Assembly: GCA_963082975.1 (NCBI GenBank)
Contig: OY720349.1
Location: forward strand, 67,206,501-67,270,500
From: Labia minor
Lineage: Eukaryota; Arthropoda; Insecta; Dermaptera; Spongiphoridae
Length of the DNA stretch: 64,000 nt
Direction: 5' to 3'
Shown here: positions 35,386 to 45,811 of the stretch, piece by piece
Numbering within the stretch: position 1 is the first letter of the stretch
Layout of the letters: each line of letters starts with the position of its first letter
Translations under genes and position numbers: made by a program
Notes under the pieces: model-generated
Told to the model about the DNA's origin: nothing
The model's input: the letters and a program-made list of their open reading frames with translations, nothing else
The model's database searches: none

Positions 35386-35978
35386 TTTAATTAATTTTTT
35401 GTGAATAAATAAACATATATAAAAAACTATATATAAAATTTGAATTTTTATTTATTCATTCATTTAAAATTATTTTCCGATTGTTCCTTTAAAATAACCC
35501 CTCTTAGGGGGTCGGAAGGGGAGGCAACATAAGGGAATTTTCTTTCACTTTGTTATTGGGAAAAACCGGGGGGGGGACAGTCTTACCAGGAAAAACCCAA
35601 ATTGTCAGCGTCCACTCTGGGGTTTTAAACAGTTTTAAAGGAAATGTTAATTATAAGTTCATTTCTCAACGAGTTGTAACTTTAAATTATTTTTATTAAT
35701 GTTAATTATAAGTTAATTTCTCAACGAGTTGTATCTTTAAATTATTTTTATTAATTTAATTAATTATAATTAATTTATAGCTAATAATAGTTTATTATAG
35801 CTAATAATTTTTTTAATTTTTAGTGTAATTTGCACGATCATTATTTATATAAAAAAATAAACACATTTTGCAATTTCCCAGAAAGGCTGTTTTTGAGATG
35901 TAAGTATAAGTTAGTTTTATGAATAAAAAATATTTATTTTAATAATATTTTAGAATCAAATTACGAAATTAATAATAT
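35386..35978 (+). repeat. Repeat W copy inside the Helitron
   Basis: The segment contains CCCCTCTTAGGGGGTCGG, a 'gtcagcgtccactctggggt' phrase and a 50-bp unit (with TTCTCAACGAGTTGTA) repeated in tandem. The reverse complement of the whole block is found at 61415-62062 inside the hAT-A element. Apart from small indels the two copies look very similar. Confidence 0.85.
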
Positions 35979-35982
35979 GGGA

Positions 35983-36090
35983 CAGGGTAGGATTTGGTTG
36001 TAGCTCAGGATAGGGACTCTTAGAGAAAAGTGGATTCTGCGGCTAAGAACTTTCGAACTTTTGTATAGACACAGAGTTAGATAAATATAA
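35983..36090 (+). pseudogene. LINE-C extreme 3' fragment
   Basis: The frames give MGQG, LRIGTLREKWILRLRTFE and the ATAAATATAACATATAC tail, matching 55975-56095. It lies about 150 bp before the Helitron 3' end, the same arrangement as in the Helitron at 54871-56293. Confidence 0.65.
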
Positions 36091-36525
36091 CATATACAAT
36101 AATAATATATAATTAATTTACTGATTAAATTAAAATATATATTTTCTAAGAAAACAAATATATGTCTTATCTACTTATACTGATTGAAACAAAATGGATG
36201 AAAACCTTTTACATACAGACTTTCAACCAAATACTACACTCGGGGGTACAGGGGGCGGAGCCCCCGTCTAGATGTGAAGAGCGCCTGGAAGGCGCTCTGA
36301 TCAGCTAGTTTTTATATATTTATGGCAGACTCGGCATACCCCGACCTAAATTTCTAATACAAATAAAAGGTCTTTAAAATTAATTAATCGGAACTGAACC
36401 GAAAACCGAAAACCGAAAAAAACCGGTATTTTTGCCGGAACGAAAACCGGAACCGAACTGATATTTTTTTTTTTATTGAACCGGAACGAAAACCGAAACG
36501 AAAAAAATAACGGTTCGAAGCCCTG

Positions 36526-36915
36526 GCAATAGAACAATAAGTTACAGGTAAAAAGGTTCCCCTGCACTTATAATAATAATGAAAATGAAAAGGGAAAAGT
36601 TGATAAAATTAAATAAAAGAATATAATGAATTAAATTGGTATATTAAAAGTTAATTCCAAAGATTATAGCCAAGGAATTCGTCTTGATTAATGCTATAAT
36701 GTACTCCCATAAGGTAGACTCCAATTGTTAGCTCTAAGAAATTTAAACCAAGAAATAGGTAGAGAATAAATACCACTTCATGCCCTCAGCCGAATGATAA
36801 AAATTAGGAGTGGGAGTTTTATTCAAAAATACCAACCCCCTTGAAAGTTCTCTTTAATTTTCTGAAAATTAGATAATTCATTACCAACCTTGATAATATT
36901 GAAATTATTTAAAAG
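36526..36915. other. Gene-free stretch
   Basis: No gene or repeat was recognised between hAT-C and the long-TIR element. Confidence 0.5.
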
Positions 36916-37562
36916 TATATTTATAAATTTAAAAATATATTTTTAAATGATAAGACAAATAATAATAATAATAATTATAATAGAATAAAATAATATAATT
37001 ATTTATTTTTATCAACAGATTGACAGAGTCAAAATATTTTAATTAATTTAATAAAGTTCCAACAGAAAATTCAACTTTGGGTAGTAATGAAACAAAACTG
37101 TCATATTCTGAAATACTTTTTATAATTAGTTCTACATTGAACAGGGTAAATTCTTTTAGGAACTACTATATCTATGCAGAATCTATATATCTGTTAGCTG
37201 TTATACGTAGGTACCAGTCCCTATTCGTCTCAATGCTCATACCTATGTGCTCTGCTTTTATTTATTTATTTCAAGCCGTCATCAATCATGTTTACTCTCT
37301 AATTATTTTTTTACAATTTAATATCAATTTTATTATGATTATTTATTTACTTTTTTCGATTAAGTATTTTATATAGATAAAAAATAGATCCAAAATGAGT
37401 GGAACGACTTATAACAAACATAGTACTTAAATTAATTAAAATATTTTGACTCTGTCAATCTGTTGATAAAAATAAATAATTATATTATTTTATTCTATTA
37501 TAATTATTATTATTATTATTTGTCTTATCATTTAAAAATATATTTTTAAATTTATAAATATA
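36916..37562. mobile_element. Element with perfect 135-bp terminal inverted repeats
   Basis: Positions 36916-37050 and 37428-37562 are exact reverse complements over 135 bp as far as I can read. They enclose 377 bp. The outermost bases are TATATTTATAAATTT. If the element starts at the third base, TA is duplicated on both sides, as for Tc1/mariner-type elements; this is inference. An open frame at 37077-37376 (99 codons) is hydrophobic and low in recognisable motifs; I do not assign a function. No other copy with both arms was seen. Confidence 0.8.
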
Positions 37563-38600
37563 CAGATATATTTTAAATTAACAGTTAGCCAATTGTATAA
37601 TTCTTAGCAAAAATAGAAATGAACAAGTCCAATCAAATTAAATTACTTTAAATGTTGGGTTCAACAATTTAATTATTATAAATCTAGCTTCGTTCCTTTT
37701 CGCAATTAGACAGGAGCACAGACCATCCGTATCAGGAGTCTTCATTCCCTGTACCTTTGAAATCATAATAGTCTAAAAGTATGTTTGTAATATTTTTATA
37801 TTTATTTTGTTTCAATCAATCTATTAAAACGTCATATTAATAAATTATCCCTTCACTTTTGTCATAACTCAGATTTTTTTTATCATCTTTAGAATTCTAT
37901 AAAATTTGCAGAATGCAAAATAAAAAAAAAAAATGTTTGTATAATGTTATATTTATTATGTATATTCTTGTAATGCTATTTAAGAAATCATGATAAATGA
38001 TATCCTTTATTACTAAGTGGGGGAAAAAAATGTTCTCTCTTTAGAATTTCAAGTTTCGTTTTGAATAGGTCTTGAACAATTGGTGTTGAAACTGATTAAT
38101 TTTTATTTGTATTTAAACATTAAAAAGGCACTTACATTCACCTCAGGTGGTTCGATCAATTTGTAGCCTCTTTAAAGCGTAGAGCTTGCTCTCTTCTTTC
38201 AATAAATATATCGTAAAAACAGATGAGGGCTGATGGATTCATCTTTTTCAAAAAAAATACAAGATTTACTAACTTTGGAATAATACTCATACATAATTAA
38301 TGATTATTACAACAAGATTGTAATTTGATTTAAGATTTCGTATAACTTCATCTTTTCTATTTCTCTTGTTATATTAAGTAAGTAAATTTATCATATTAAA
38401 ATTGCACTAAAAAGAATAAAATAATTTTTCTATAAGCCTGACAAAGTTTATGGATGAATTGCTTCACATATTCAACGATTTTAGTTCTATGCAATTAACT
38501 TCCTTTTTAGAGCTATAATTCATATATATATATTATTATATACTAAGATACATACCACACTAAAACACTTCATTAACAGGTAACACTATTTCTTCAAATA
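37260..38600 (+). repeat. Left copy of the long direct repeat flanking the LINE
   Basis: This segment of about 1341 bp is repeated at 40977-42180 with the Jockey LINE exactly between the copies. On reading I find no substitution between them. The only difference is 137 bp (37426-37562), present here and absent in the right copy. The segment spans the right half of the long-TIR element, unique DNA, and the left part of a family M MITE that is interrupted by the LINE. Confidence 0.9.
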
Positions 38601-40976
38601 TTTTTTTTTTTTTTTTTTTTTTTTTATATATTATTTCAGAAAATATACAATCTGCCCATTTTAATATAGGCAATAAGTAATTTTTATAAAAAATGAAATA
38701 CAAACAATACATACATATCATTGGCAATACAATATCATGCCAAGCAACATATTTGCACTTGACACACACATATTAGTTTTAAATATTATACACTAAACAC
38801 ACACACTCATCCCGAACATTTCATAAACACGCACTTCACTTTGTCACACATGAATGTTAAAATTTTCTATTAACGAGATCCAATATATCATATCTTTTTA
38901 ATCTCTTGATTGTATCATCCCTAACTAGTAATTTTTTAACTAACACATTTGGATGGTTTTCCATTTTTTTAATATACTTTTCACTTAGGATGTTTATTTC
39001 ATCATTTAAGTTTTTAATTTCTAAGTCCCTTTGTATGAATCTAATTGGAACATACCACGGGGCTCTTACAAGATTTTTAAGTGTTTTGTTTTGAAAACTT
39101 TCAATTTTTTTTATGTTAGTTTTTGAGGCTGATCCCCAGAGTTGGATCCCATACATCAGTTTTGGTTTGATTATGGATTTGTATAGAAGAACTTTGCTTT
39201 CTAATCCTAGGCTAGAATGTCTCCCTAAAAGCCAATATAGTTTTCTATACTCTTCCCTTGAGTGGACGATTCTAGCTGAAATATGTTTTTTCCAAGTCAA
39301 GCGCCTATCTAGATGGATTCCTAGGTATTTTGCCTCATCTTTTTGCGGAATGATAGATTTATTCATGTATATTGGTGGGCATGTTTGCCTATTTAAGGTG
39401 TAGGTGACAAATATAGATTTGGTTGCATTTATCTTTAACCGCCATCTTTTAAACCAAAGATATAACATATCGAGATGAGTTTGAAGTCTTTCAGATACGA
39501 CATTATGATTTACATTTGTTGAAATGATTGCAGTATCATCAGCGAAAGTTGCTATGTCATTATAAGGAGAGAGAGGCATGTCTATCATATATAATAGGAA
39601 AAGGGCTGGCCCTAGAATACTACCCTGAGGGACTCCTGCTCTAATTTGCATTAAGTTGGAGGAAGAACACCCATATTTAACAAAAAAGTGTCTATTCGAT
39701 AGATAAGACTTTAATAATTGATAAAATGTGTCTGGTAAATAGTTTTTAATTTTATAAATTAACCCTGTGTGCCAAATTTTATCAAAAGCCTGTGTTATAT
39801 CAAGATATACTATTCCACAGTAAGATTTACTTTCAAATGCATCTTTAATTTTTTTAACTACCCTATGCACCTGTTCGATAGTAGAGTGTTCTTGACGAAA
39901 GCCGAATTGATATTCAGGAATTATATTTGTTAAGTAAGGCTTTAATTCTCGGAATAAAATTTTTTCCAAGATCTTTCCCAAAATTGGAAGAAGACTAATA
40001 GGCCTATATGATGTTAATTCATTTGGATTTTTACCTGGTTTTGGTATCATTATAATTTGAGCTACTTTCCATAATGTTGGAAAGTAATTTAATTTAATTA
40101 TAGCATTATAAATATTTGCAATAAAAATAAAGGCTATTTTGGGAAGTTCTTTTAATAATTTGCCTGAAATCAGATCATATCCAGGAGATTTTTTATCTTT
40201 TATATTTTTAATTTCGTCAAGAACCTGCTCAAGTTTGATTTTTTTAAATCTATGGGGGTCCTTATGTAATTTACTAGTTTTTATGATGATTTCATCACAC
40301 TTGTATTTATTTTCATTTTCAGGGGGTTCATTGAACACATTAAATAAGTGCTTAGCAAAAGTATCTACTTTTTCTTTCTCACCTCTAGCCCATCCCTTAG
40401 AAGTTTTTATTGGTGGAATTTGGGTTTGGGGTCTTTTTAAGGTCTTAGTTGCCTTCCACAAAGAGTAATTGCTTTCTTCCCCTGGACTAAGGTTACTTAA
40501 GTATTTCTGAATACCTTTTTCTTTTTCAATTTTTAATATTTTTTTTAAATTTTTTATACATTTATTTAGAGTTTTTTTATCCGTAGGGGACCTTGTCTTT
40601 TGCCATCTCTGTCTAGCTTTGCGTTTTTCATCTATTTTGTCCTTAATTAATTGAGAACAAAGGTTTTTTTGATTTTTAATATTTGCTATGGGGGTAGATT
40701 GCAGAGAAGCTTTTTGAATTATTTTTGTTAAGTTGTTTATATTATCCTCAATATCATGTTTGTCTTTTATACAAATATTGAGGTTTATATTTTTTGTTAT
40801 TAAATTTCTATAGTGGTTCCAATTTGTATATCTATTGAAAAGGGGAACATTTTTTACTCTTTTATCTAATTGGGTTGATACAGTTAAAATTATAGGAGAG
40901 TGATCAGATGATAAATCCAAACTAGATTCAATATTTAAGCAATCAAGAGAAATACCTTTAAAAATACAAAAATCTA
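38601..40976 (-). mobile_element. 5'-truncated Jockey-clade LINE with poly(A) tail
   Basis: The insertion is 2376 bp. It begins (minus strand) inside the endonuclease region and ends with a 3' untranslated segment and a 25-nt poly(A), seen here as T at 38601-38625. The 5' truncation and A tail are the normal outcome of target-primed reverse transcription. The flanking repeats are at 37260-38600 and 40977-42180. The long A tail and the open reading frame suggest a recent insertion. Confidence 0.9.
38857..40974 (-). CDS. Jockey-type endonuclease/reverse transcriptase, 5'-truncated ORF2
   Basis: The open frame runs without a stop from the truncation point to 38857, about 705 codons. There is no native ATG at the start; the usable frame simply enters from the missing 5' part. 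It begins DFCIFKGISLDCLNIESS followed by LDLSSDHSPIILTV, the last part of the apurinic-like endonuclease with its SDH motif. RT motifs follow: SYRPISLLPILGKILEK, YQFGFRQEHSTIEQ, CGIVYLDITQAFDKIWH, GVPQGSILGPALFLLY and TFADDTAI, with catalytic Asp residues in LDITQAFD and FADD. Then come KSIFVTYT and EAKYLGIHLDRRLTWKKHI. The RT is intact by eye, but the element lacks most of the endonuclease and ORF1, so it cannot mobilise itself. Confidence 0.92.
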   Translation of the reverse strand, partial: DFCIFKGISLDCLNIESSLDLSSDHSPIILTVSTQLDKRVKNVPLFNRYTNWNHYRNLITKNINLNICIKDKHDIEDNINNLTKIIQKASLQSTPIANIKNQKNLCSQLIKDKIDEKRKARQRWQKTRSPTDKKTLNKCIKNLKKILKIEKEKGIQKYLSNLSPGEESNYSLWKATKTLKRPQTQIPPIKTSKGWARGEKEKVDTFAKHLFNVFNEPPENENKYKCDEIIIKTSKLHKDPHRFKKIKLEQVLDEIKNIKDKKSPGYDLISGKLLKELPKIAFIFIANIYNAIIKLNYFPTLWKVAQIIMIPKPGKNPNELTSYRPISLLPILGKILEKILFRELKPYLTNIIPEYQFGFRQEHSTIEQVHRVVKKIKDAFESKSYCGIVYLDITQAFDKIWHTGLIYKIKNYLPDTFYQLLKSYLSNRHFFVKYGCSSSNLMQIRAGVPQGSILGPALFLLYMIDMPLSPYNDIATFADDTAIISTNVNHNVVSERLQTHLDMLYLWFKRWRLKINATKSIFVTYTLNRQTCPPIYMNKSIIPQKDEAKYLGIHLDRRLTWKKHISARIVHSREEYRKLYWLLGRHSSLGLESKVLLYKSIIKPKLMYGIQLWGSASKTNIKKIESFQNKTLKNLVRAPWYVPIRFIQRDLEIKNLNDEINILSEKYIKKMENHPNVLVKKLLVRDDTIKRLKRYDILDLVNRKF

Positions 40977-42180
40977 ATTTATTTATTTCAAGCCGTCATC
41001 AATCATGTTTACTCTCTAATTATTTTTTTACAATTTAATATCAATTTTATTATGATTATTTATTTACTTTTTTCGATTAAGTATTTTATATAGATAAAAA
41101 ATAGATCCAAAATGAGTGGAACGACTTATAACAAACATAGTACAGATATATTTTAAATTAACAGTTAGCCAATTGTATAATTCTTAGCAAAAATAGAAAT
41201 GAACAAGTCCAATCAAATTAAATTACTTTAAATGTTGGGTTCAACAATTTAATTATTATAAATCTAGCTTCGTTCCTTTTCGCAATTAGACAGGAGCACA
41301 GACCATCCGTATCAGGAGTCTTCATTCCCTGTACCTTTGAAATCATAATAGTCTAAAAGTATGTTTGTAATATTTTTATATTTATTTTGTTTCAATCAAT
41401 CTATTAAAACGTCATATTAATAAATTATCCCTTCACTTTTGTCATAACTCAGATTTTTTTTATCATCTTTAGAATTCTATAAAATTTGCAGAATGCAAAA
41501 TAAAAAAAAAAAATGTTTGTATAATGTTATATTTATTATGTATATTCTTGTAATGCTATTTAAGAAATCATGATAAATGATATCCTTTATTACTAAGTGG
41601 GGGAAAAAAATGTTCTCTCTTTAGAATTTCAAGTTTCGTTTTGAATAGGTCTTGAACAATTGGTGTTGAAACTGATTAATTTTTATTTGTATTTAAACAT
41701 TAAAAAGGCACTTACATTCACCTCAGGTGGTTCGATCAATTTGTAGCCTCTTTAAAGCGTAGAGCTTGCTCTCTTCTTTCAATAAATATATCGTAAAAAC
41801 AGATGAGGGCTGATGGATTCATCTTTTTCAAAAAAAATACAAGATTTACTAACTTTGGAATAATACTCATACATAATTAATGATTATTACAACAAGATTG
41901 TAATTTGATTTAAGATTTCGTATAACTTCATCTTTTCTATTTCTCTTGTTATATTAAGTAAGTAAATTTATCATATTAAAATTGCACTAAAAAGAATAAA
42001 ATAATTTTTCTATAAGCCTGACAAAGTTTATGGATGAATTGCTTCACATATTCAACGATTTTAGTTCTATGCAATTAACTTCCTTTTTAGAGCTATAATT
42101 CATATATATATATTATTATATACTAAGATACATACCACACTAAAACACTTCATTAACAGGTAACACTATTTCTTCAAATA
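40977..42180 (+). repeat. Right copy of the long direct repeat flanking the LINE
   Basis: It corresponds base for base to 37260-38600 except that the 137-bp segment holding the right 135-bp inverted-repeat arm is missing at the junction TAGTAC/AGATAT (about 41143). Beyond 42180 the family M MITE continues uninterrupted to its right end, so this side looks like the original continuation of the locus. Confidence 0.9.
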
Positions 42181-42504
42181 TAATCAACCATTTTGGATTT
42201 GATTGATAATATGTAAATTTAATAAAAATTCTATTAAATTTTGATACATACTTTGAGATAAGTTTATTCCAGTGAAAAATAATAAAAGATTAATTTCTTA
42301 GCTCTTAAACTATCAATTTTATTACATGATAAAAAAATTTGTCAGTTTATGTGTTTAATAAAATTTTTATTACTACAAAAATTTGACTTGGTTGTTCATA
42401 TAAATAAATTAAACTAAATGCGCCCAAAATTTTTCGTTGAATATGAGGCAATTCATCCATAAACTTTGACAGGCTTATAGAAAAATTATTTTATTCTTTT
42501 TAGT
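41986..42504. mobile_element. Family M MITE, complete copy
   Basis: A 519-bp element with 57-bp terminal inverted repeats (41986-42042 and 42448-42504) that differ at one position. The ends are ACTAAAAAGAATAAAATAAT and its complement. It contains no gene. Its left part is duplicated at 38391-38600, before the LINE. A second, older copy lies at 24094-24622. I could not identify a target duplication, so the superfamily is open. Confidence 0.85.
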
Positions 42505-44380
42505 CCATTGGAAAAACGTTATTTTATAAAAAAATTTTATATTTTTATTTTTTTTTTTTTTTTTTTTTTAAATTTTTATTATAATAATATTATTTTAATT
42601 TATTTATTTTTTTTATTAATTTATAATTGCATAAAACAGCCATTCAGCCAATATTTGTTGATTTATAACCAAATTTCTCATTTCTTATTAACTTATAAGT
42701 GCTTTTTTGGTTAATAATGTTACAAAATTAATATTGAATGATTGATTGATTGCATTATGATCATTAACTCGTCACACGATACTATATTTTGTGTTAAAAA
42801 CATTCATCAGTTACCCTTTTTTTTCACTTGATGCACAAATAAACAATGTTTGAGCAAGTAGAAAATCTGTCAACAACCCCCGCATATCCCCTCGAATCTT
42901 TTTATTTGACAATAGGCTTTTTATGGATGACGTGTTCGGATATTTTTAAAAGAAGAAACAAAACCATGTGCGCCTTACGCACAACAAAACAAACGATTTT
43001 CGTTCTATATGTCTTTTTTTTAAATGAACTTGTAGAAAATAGAAAGAAAAAAAAATTCAAATAAATAATCTGCAACATATAAAACTATATACTACAAGTA
43101 AAAATTGTTGAATATTTTTTTGTGATCTTTATACCAAAGCTAACATTTTTTTTTTGATAGAAGGCGGATATTTTGGTTCCACTCCATGAACTTCAACCGC
43201 TGTTTATACATGTAAATATAAAGAAAAATAAAATATCTTCTAGTTATTTTAATTGTAACTTGTATTTATTTTATAAATATATACTTATTTATAGATATAT
43301 ATATATATATATAAATTTTAGTTATTTTTACTTTTCAAGGGTATATATCTATATATTTTCTTATATTGTATGTTATGTTTCAGTTTTTGATAAAAAATAA
43401 ATTTATATTTTTTGATGGATTTTGAGAAATGTTTTGTTTGTAAAAGAAGTCCCCCCTGAAATTTTGAAGTACTGTAATCACGTAAAGCGAATTTAAAATA
43501 ATTAAATAATATTAATAATTGTATTAAATTGATTAAATTGAAATTTATAAAATTTATATTTTATAAAATTAAATTACCATGAAAAAACTGAATTAAATTA
43601 TATATATTAGGACTTTTAGGTCAATTTTATATAATATTAGCTGCAGAATTTGGAATGATGCTTATGCATCTTGAGTATATGCTCATTAATATGCTAACAA
43701 TAAATAAATGTGCATTAAAAATTTATCATTTAATTAAATTTATTAGAAAAATTATTATTATTAAAATTTATAGACTTTTTTGGGATCTATGTCAGATATG
43801 TTCAAATTTCAGATTTAATCTCAATATATAATTCCTAAAATAATTCACAGAGAAAAATAATAATTTCGATTAGGTACTCATATTTTCATAAAATATAAAA
43901 AGAGATTGTTGAAATGATTTTAGCTCAACATTTCGTTAAATTCATTAAAGTTTACGTATGTTATTAATTATTTTTACATCAAAGAATTAGATAAATTCTT
44001 TTTAAATGATTCCAATTAATATTCTTGATAATAAAAATTATTATATAATAATTTCTTTTGGAAAAAGAAACCATTTAGTGTTCATATTTTTGATAATTTA
44101 ATATTTTGAAAAGAAAATGAAAAATTCTTTATTTTTAAAGAAACCGTTTATTTTCTTTTCTTTAAAAAACTGACATTAAAATGTTGAAGACTTAATTTGC
44201 ATATATATTAAAAATATAATGTCGTAATTTTTTTTATGAAATTAAAGATAAAAAGAAAAAGATAAACCTTAAAAATTAGTATTATATAAAAATTTCTAAT
44301 TAGTGAAGAATGTATTAATTAATCATTTTTTTCTTCTTTGATCTTTTTAAATTAATTTATTTAATTTATTTATTTTATAT
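42505..44380. other. Gene-free AT-rich stretch
   Basis: It contains a long T run (42546-42569), an (AT)n run near 43295-43312 and low-complexity frames. A 72-codon frame at 42846-43064 has somewhat more balanced codons (MFEQVENLSTTPAYPLESFY at its start) but matches nothing I recognise. Confidence 0.5.
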
Positions 44381-44809
44381 ATGTGTAGTAGCCACTCAGA
44401 CCGCCCTCGGCCCTCTTCTAACCTTTCAGGGGGCTCTGCCGAAGTGATACATAGTAGTATGTATTTGGTTGAAAACATTTATGAAAAAGATTTTCATTCA
44501 TTTTATTTCAATCAGTTTATTATTCACATTCATATCTTTTTGTATTCTTATTTAAACTATATTTTAATTTATATATTTATTTATTGTATATGTTATAATA
44601 GAGTATAATAATTTCATTTTAATAATATATTTTCATTTTTTTTATTGAATATTTTTAATTATAATGAAAATTAAGAAAATTTAAATTTAAAAACTTGAGA
44701 CATTTTATAAAAGTAAATATAATTAACTTTTTTAACGTTATATAGAACTATAGATAATCTAAAAATATATGCATTTATTAAAAGTATTAATTTAAACTAT
44801 TTGATTGTG

Positions 44810-44965
44810 AAAACGCGATTGTGCCTCCACTACAAGGAATATTCCCAAAACAATTTCCAAACGACCTTGAATTCGAAGGTTAAAATTTTAAAGTAATTAA
44901 TTTAAGAAAAATTTAAATTTTGCTTTTTAAAAATTAATTATTTAATTGATATGTAATATCTGTCA
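44810..44965 (+). repeat. Direct repeat on one side of U6
   Basis: It contains CTACAAGGAATATTCCCAAA and 'cgaccttgaattcgaagg' and is repeated at 45550-45705, about 90 percent alike by eye. U6 lies between. Short frames run through it, but the differences between the copies do not suggest protein selection. Confidence 0.8.
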
Positions 44966-45212
44966 TATTGGTCAAGTGGAAAAATTTAGTCATGTTCTAG
45001 TCAGTAATTTAAAACGATTTATAAAATATTATTTCGATAATTATTTTATTAATTATGCATCTTATATCTATTAATTATTATTTATTATTAATTAATTAAT
45101 TATCTAAAAAAAAAATTAATTGCTCAATAAAAAAAAATAATAAAATATAGGTTAAAAATTAAAAATAAATATGTATATTATGGTTCAAATATGATTTAAA
45201 AATTTAATAAAA

Positions 45213-45262
45213 AAAAATGTGGAACGCTTCACGATTTTGCGTGTCATCCTTGCGCAGGGGCC

Positions 45263-45302
<40 letters not shown>

Positions 45303-45319
45303 ACCGCCGAAGCGAGTAC
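45213..45319 (-). ncRNA. U6: U6 small nuclear RNA
   Basis: The minus strand gives a complete U6: a 5' stem-loop GTACTCGCTTCGGCGGTAC, then ATATACTAAAATTGG, the ACAGAGA box (in GATACAGAGAAGATTAGC), the AGC triad, GCCCCTGCGCAAGGATGAC with the internal stem-loop, and GTGAAGCGTTCCA before a T run. Its role is at the catalytic centre of the spliceosome with U4, U5 and U2. At about 107 nt the length is normal. The 5' stem differs from the common insect GTTCTTGC form, with both sides of the stem changed so that pairing is kept. A TATA box lies at the right distance upstream. It looks like a functional gene, not a pseudogene, though U6 copies are often multiple. Confidence 0.96.
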
Positions 45320-45343
45320 ATAGGTTGAGCCCTTGCAAGGGCC

Positions 45344-45353
45344 TTATATATAA
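45344..45353 (-). promoter_or_regulatory. TATA box of the U6 gene
   Basis: TTATATATAA lies 25-34 bp upstream of the U6 start, the position that marks pol III snRNA promoters. A proximal sequence element should lie at about 45362-45385, but I cannot recognise it against a known consensus. Confidence 0.75.
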
Positions 45354-45549
45354 GCAGCCATTTTAGTTTGACATATGACATATCGTAAGTTTCCATAGGT
45401 AAACAATGAAAACTTTTTTTATAATTTCAGAAAACGATTTTATTTAAAATCTTGCTAAAATTATGAAGAATTGATCTACATTAAAATATTTTAATTCTAA
45501 TCTATAAGAAATTTTTATAAAAGCAATGAAAATATGAATTATTTCAGAT

Positions 45550-45705
45550 AAAACGATGGTGCTGCCATTACAAGGAATTTTCCTAAAACTATTTCAAAAC
45601 GACCTTGAATTCGAAGGGTAAAATTTTAAAACAATTAACCTAAGAAAAAATTTAAATTTTGGCTTTTAAAAATTAATCATTTAAATCATATGTAATATGT
45701 TCTTG
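45550..45705 (+). repeat. Direct repeat on the other side of U6
   Basis: This is the second copy of 44810-44965. The spacing between the copies is 740 bp. It starts about 150 bp upstream of the likely U6 promoter. Confidence 0.8.
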
Positions 45706-45780
45706 CCAGTGAGAGGTTCTAATTATATTCGAATAATGAATATATTATTAATATAAGTATTTTTTTTTATAAATTGATCA

Positions 45781-45811
<31 letters not shown>

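Larger units (their letters stand above)
34519..36308 (+). mobile_element. Non-autonomous Helitron with both ends
   Basis: The 5' end reads TCTATATATATAAAAGGCAA after A, followed by GTCTGTCTGTCTGTCTATAG and ACTACCCGTCCGATTACGG, typical of Helitron 5' ends. The 3' end has a GGGGGCGGAGCCCCC palindrome, a GAGCGCCTGGAAGGCGCTC hairpin and CAGCTAG before T. Length is 1790 bp. No Rep/helicase coding remains. Inside are repeat W (35386-35978) and the last part of a LINE-C (35983-36090). It sits within hAT-C. Confidence 0.85.
33546..36525 (+). mobile_element. hAT-C element, degraded, split by a Helitron
   Basis: The element starts CAGGGCTTCGAACCG and ends with its reverse complement, a perfect 15-bp terminal repeat. 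The flanks GAATAGAA and G(C)AATAGAA indicate an 8-bp duplication with one later base insertion. A block of AACCGAAAACCG units near the left end (33555-33620) is repeated directly near the right end (36389-36455). Removing the Helitron at 34519-36308 leaves about 1.2 kb, so this copy was already internally deleted. It keeps the end of a transposase gene (34005-34256). Confidence 0.85.

Noticed and set aside
42846-43064. Small protein gene of 72 codons
   Set aside because: Codon use is slightly more balanced than its surroundings, but there is no motif, no homologous copy and no clear signal. The evidence is insufficient.
44810-45705. Duplicated exon of a host gene (PLQGIF...NDLEFEG-like frame)
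   Set aside because: Both copies can be read as a short frame with a possible splice acceptor in the second, but differences fall at all codon positions and the opposite strand is equally open. A direct repeat is the safer call.
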